Assembly: GCA_003219495.1 (NCBI GenBank) | Contig: QHOZ01000115.1 | Location: 1 to 7,941 of the forward strand | Direction of reading: 5' to 3' | Length of the DNA: 7,941 nucleotides | Source: Verrucomicrobiota bacterium | GTDB taxonomy: Bacteria > Verrucomicrobiota > Verrucomicrobiae > Chthoniobacterales > UBA10450 | Shown here: positions 6,951 to 7,941 of the stretch, piece after piece | Layout: the number at the start of each line of letters is the position of its first letter | How positions within the stretch are numbered: the first letter of the stretch is position 1 | The notes under the pieces: model-generated | What the model saw: the letters and a program-made list of their open reading frames with translations, nothing else | What the model was told of the DNA's origin: nothing | Database searches by the model: none | Made by a program: the position numbers and the translations under genes

Positions 6951-7460
6951 TTAACTTTTCTTTCGCTGCGCGGGCGCAAACCATTTCGCGATTTTCAATT
7001 TGCCGCGCATCAGGGTTTGATCCGAGTTGTCGATTGCGAGATTCACACTTTCAAAGACAACGAACGCGTCCGGTTGTTGAACATCGTAGAGAAAGTGGAC
7101 CAGCTCCGGCCAGTGACTACTCGTTTCGATGGAGGCAAACACCGCCTGATGTTGCGGCGTTGCGTCGCCGGGTCCGATCGACGGATTTTCGATTCCAATA
7201 TTGTATTTGCCGGCGACCTGCTTCAGCTGCTCCAGCAAAGTGGAAGCTTCCTCTGCGCCTTTCATCGCGGGCTGGGTCTTCTCCAACCACTCGTCACGTT
7301 TTTTCCAGAGCTCGCGCTCGCGCATATAAACGTTTTGTTCGTTGCGGGTCGTCTTGCGCATCGCCAGTTGCGCTCGCGAACTGCTGATGCTGCTCAAAAG
7401 CATTCGCCAGAGGACGCGGCGATTCATTCGCTCGAATGCGGCGCGAAGTTTCTCGATCAT
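6951..7460 (-). CDS. GspM/PilO-like type II secretion inner-membrane platform protein
   Basis: Seen: 169 residues, the usual GspM length. The N-terminus (MIEKLRAAFERMNRRVLWRMLLSS) is basic and amphipathic. A charged helix or coiled coil follows (about 38-85: RERELWKKRDEWLEKTQ, LLEQLKQVAGKY). Then comes a ferredoxin-like C-terminal domain (about 86-162) with NIGIENPS, FASIETSSHWPELVHFLYDVQ, FVVFESVNLAIDN and LMRGKLKIAKW. The beta-alpha-beta pattern, with helix WPELVHFLYDVQ followed by strand AFVVFESVNL, is typical of GspM/PilO. The ATG overlaps the upstream GspL-like stop by four bases (ATGA), implying translational coupling, and a GGAGG lies 10 bases before it. Odd: residues 15-36 (RVLWRMLLSSISSSRAQLAMRK) do not form the clear transmembrane helix expected of GspM. 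Identification rests on fold pattern and context, so no symbol is given. Confidence 0.8.
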   Translation of the reverse strand: MIEKLRAAFERMNRRVLWRMLLSSISSSRAQLAMRKTTRNEQNVYMRERELWKKRDEWLEKTQPAMKGAEEASTLLEQLKQVAGKYNIGIENPSIGPGDATPQHQAVFASIETSSHWPELVHFLYDVQQPDAFVVFESVNLAIDNSDQTLMRGKLKIAKWFAPAQRKKS

Positions 7461-7941
7461 TTCGGTTTTCCCTCCAAACGAAATTGCGCGTGATTGTTCC
7501 CGAGCAATCGCGGCGCGGCCATGTCGAAGCGGAAATTTTGCAGACCGGCGTTCTTTTTCACTTTCTCGGCAAACTGGTAGGCGAGCGCGGCGGTATCGGC
7601 TTCACCATCCACAGAAATTTGGCGAGCGGATTGATTGTAGGCAGTGATCCGGACCGCCGGTGAAGGCAAGCTCTCGGAGAGATGCAACAAAATCTCGACC
7701 GGATAAAATCGCGGATCAATTGCCGGCGCAAGCGCTTTCCAATTCGTTTCCGTCTCGCGAATGAATTGCGTCGCGGGCGCGTCCCGCGCGATCAAACGAT
7801 CGAGATTCGCGATCGCGATTTTGGTGTAAGCGAGATAAAGCAGAAACAACAGGACGAGCGCGCCGTAGGCTGCACCGGCAAAAGTGAGGCGCTTCTTCCA
7901 TTCGTCGCGTTTCACTTGTTGCACGCGCCGTTGACGCCAAC
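7457..7941 (-). CDS. C-terminal part of a GspL/PilN-like secretion platform protein (5' end beyond the right edge)
   Basis: Seen: the frame stays open to the window edge (WRQRRVQQVKRDEWKKR before the membrane segment), so the true start probably lies outside; an internal GTG at 7924 is the only in-window candidate upstream of the helix. One strong transmembrane helix (LTFAGAAYGALVLLFLLYLAY) is followed by a helical stretch (NLDRLIARDAPATQFIRETETNW) and a periplasmic ferredoxin-like domain with PVEILLHLSESLPSPAVRIT, ARQISVDGEADTAALAYQFAEKV and NFRFDMAAP. This is the layout of GspL after its actin-like cytoplasmic domain, or of PilN, which begins with a short NLLPWR-like cytoplasmic tail. The WRQRR just before the helix is compatible with either. 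It overlaps the GspM-like gene by four bases, as GspL-GspM and PilN-PilO pairs commonly do. GspL versus PilN cannot be settled without the upstream sequence. Confidence 0.82.
   Translation of the reverse strand, partial: WRQRRVQQVKRDEWKKRLTFAGAAYGALVLLFLLYLAYTKIAIANLDRLIARDAPATQFIRETETNWKALAPAIDPRFYPVEILLHLSESLPSPAVRITAYNQSARQISVDGEADTAALAYQFAEKVKKNAGLQNFRFDMAAPRLLGNNHAQFRLEGKPK
7471..7475 (-). promoter_or_regulatory. Shine-Dalgarno GGAGG for the GspM-like gene
   Basis: On the minus strand GGAGG lies inside the last codons of the GspL-like gene, 10 bases before the ATG at 7460. It is the clearest ribosome binding site in the window; most other starts here lack one. Together with the ATGA overlap it fixes the start of the GspM-like gene. 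Confidence 0.65.

Noticed and set aside
6939..7493. 184-codon plus-strand frame opposite the GspM-like gene
   Set aside because: It is antisense to two minus-strand genes that overlap by ATGA, have a ribosome binding site and carry ferredoxin-like domain patterns.

Overview
The window reads as a GC-rich Gram-negative genome segment. The style fits Verrucomicrobiota (Chthoniobacter/Udaeobacter-like): a long soluble poly-HAMP signalling protein beside a dispersed type II secretion (T2SS) cluster with several lineage-specific secreted proteins, and most genes lacking a clear Shine-Dalgarno sequence. This placement is inference from gene content; no rRNA or other marker is present.

Left part (1-2752, minus strand): the N-terminal 917 codons of a very large HAMP-array protein, probably a hybrid histidine kinase. 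The gene runs off the left edge. After about 160 divergent residues it consists of eight complete 92-residue units and the start of a ninth, repeating with an exact 276-bp period and no indels. No membrane segment is visible. The long plus-strand frames across this region are shadows of the repeat.

Middle (2753-3498): mostly non-coding DNA around a 55-codon minus-strand gene (3022-3189) for a small exported protein. The stretch 3190-3498 has no gene I can defend, but carries a near-perfect 16-bp direct repeat.

Right part (3499-7941): two convergent gene sets that I read as one T2SS / type IV pilus-like locus. Plus strand: gspF (inner-membrane platform), a 354-residue secreted protein of unknown function, and gspG (major pseudopilin). 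Minus strand, entering from the right edge: the C-terminal part of a GspL/PilN-like protein, an overlapping GspM/PilO-like protein, and a 204-residue exported protein with a proline-rich tail. The sets meet with only 25 bp between gspG and the proline-rich gene. GspF, GspL and GspM would form the inner-membrane platform and GspG the pseudopilus. The ATPase (GspE), secretin (GspD) and minor pseudopilins are not in this window.

The least explained parts are the HAMP array with its higher-order block pattern, and the unknown exported proteins inside the T2SS locus.
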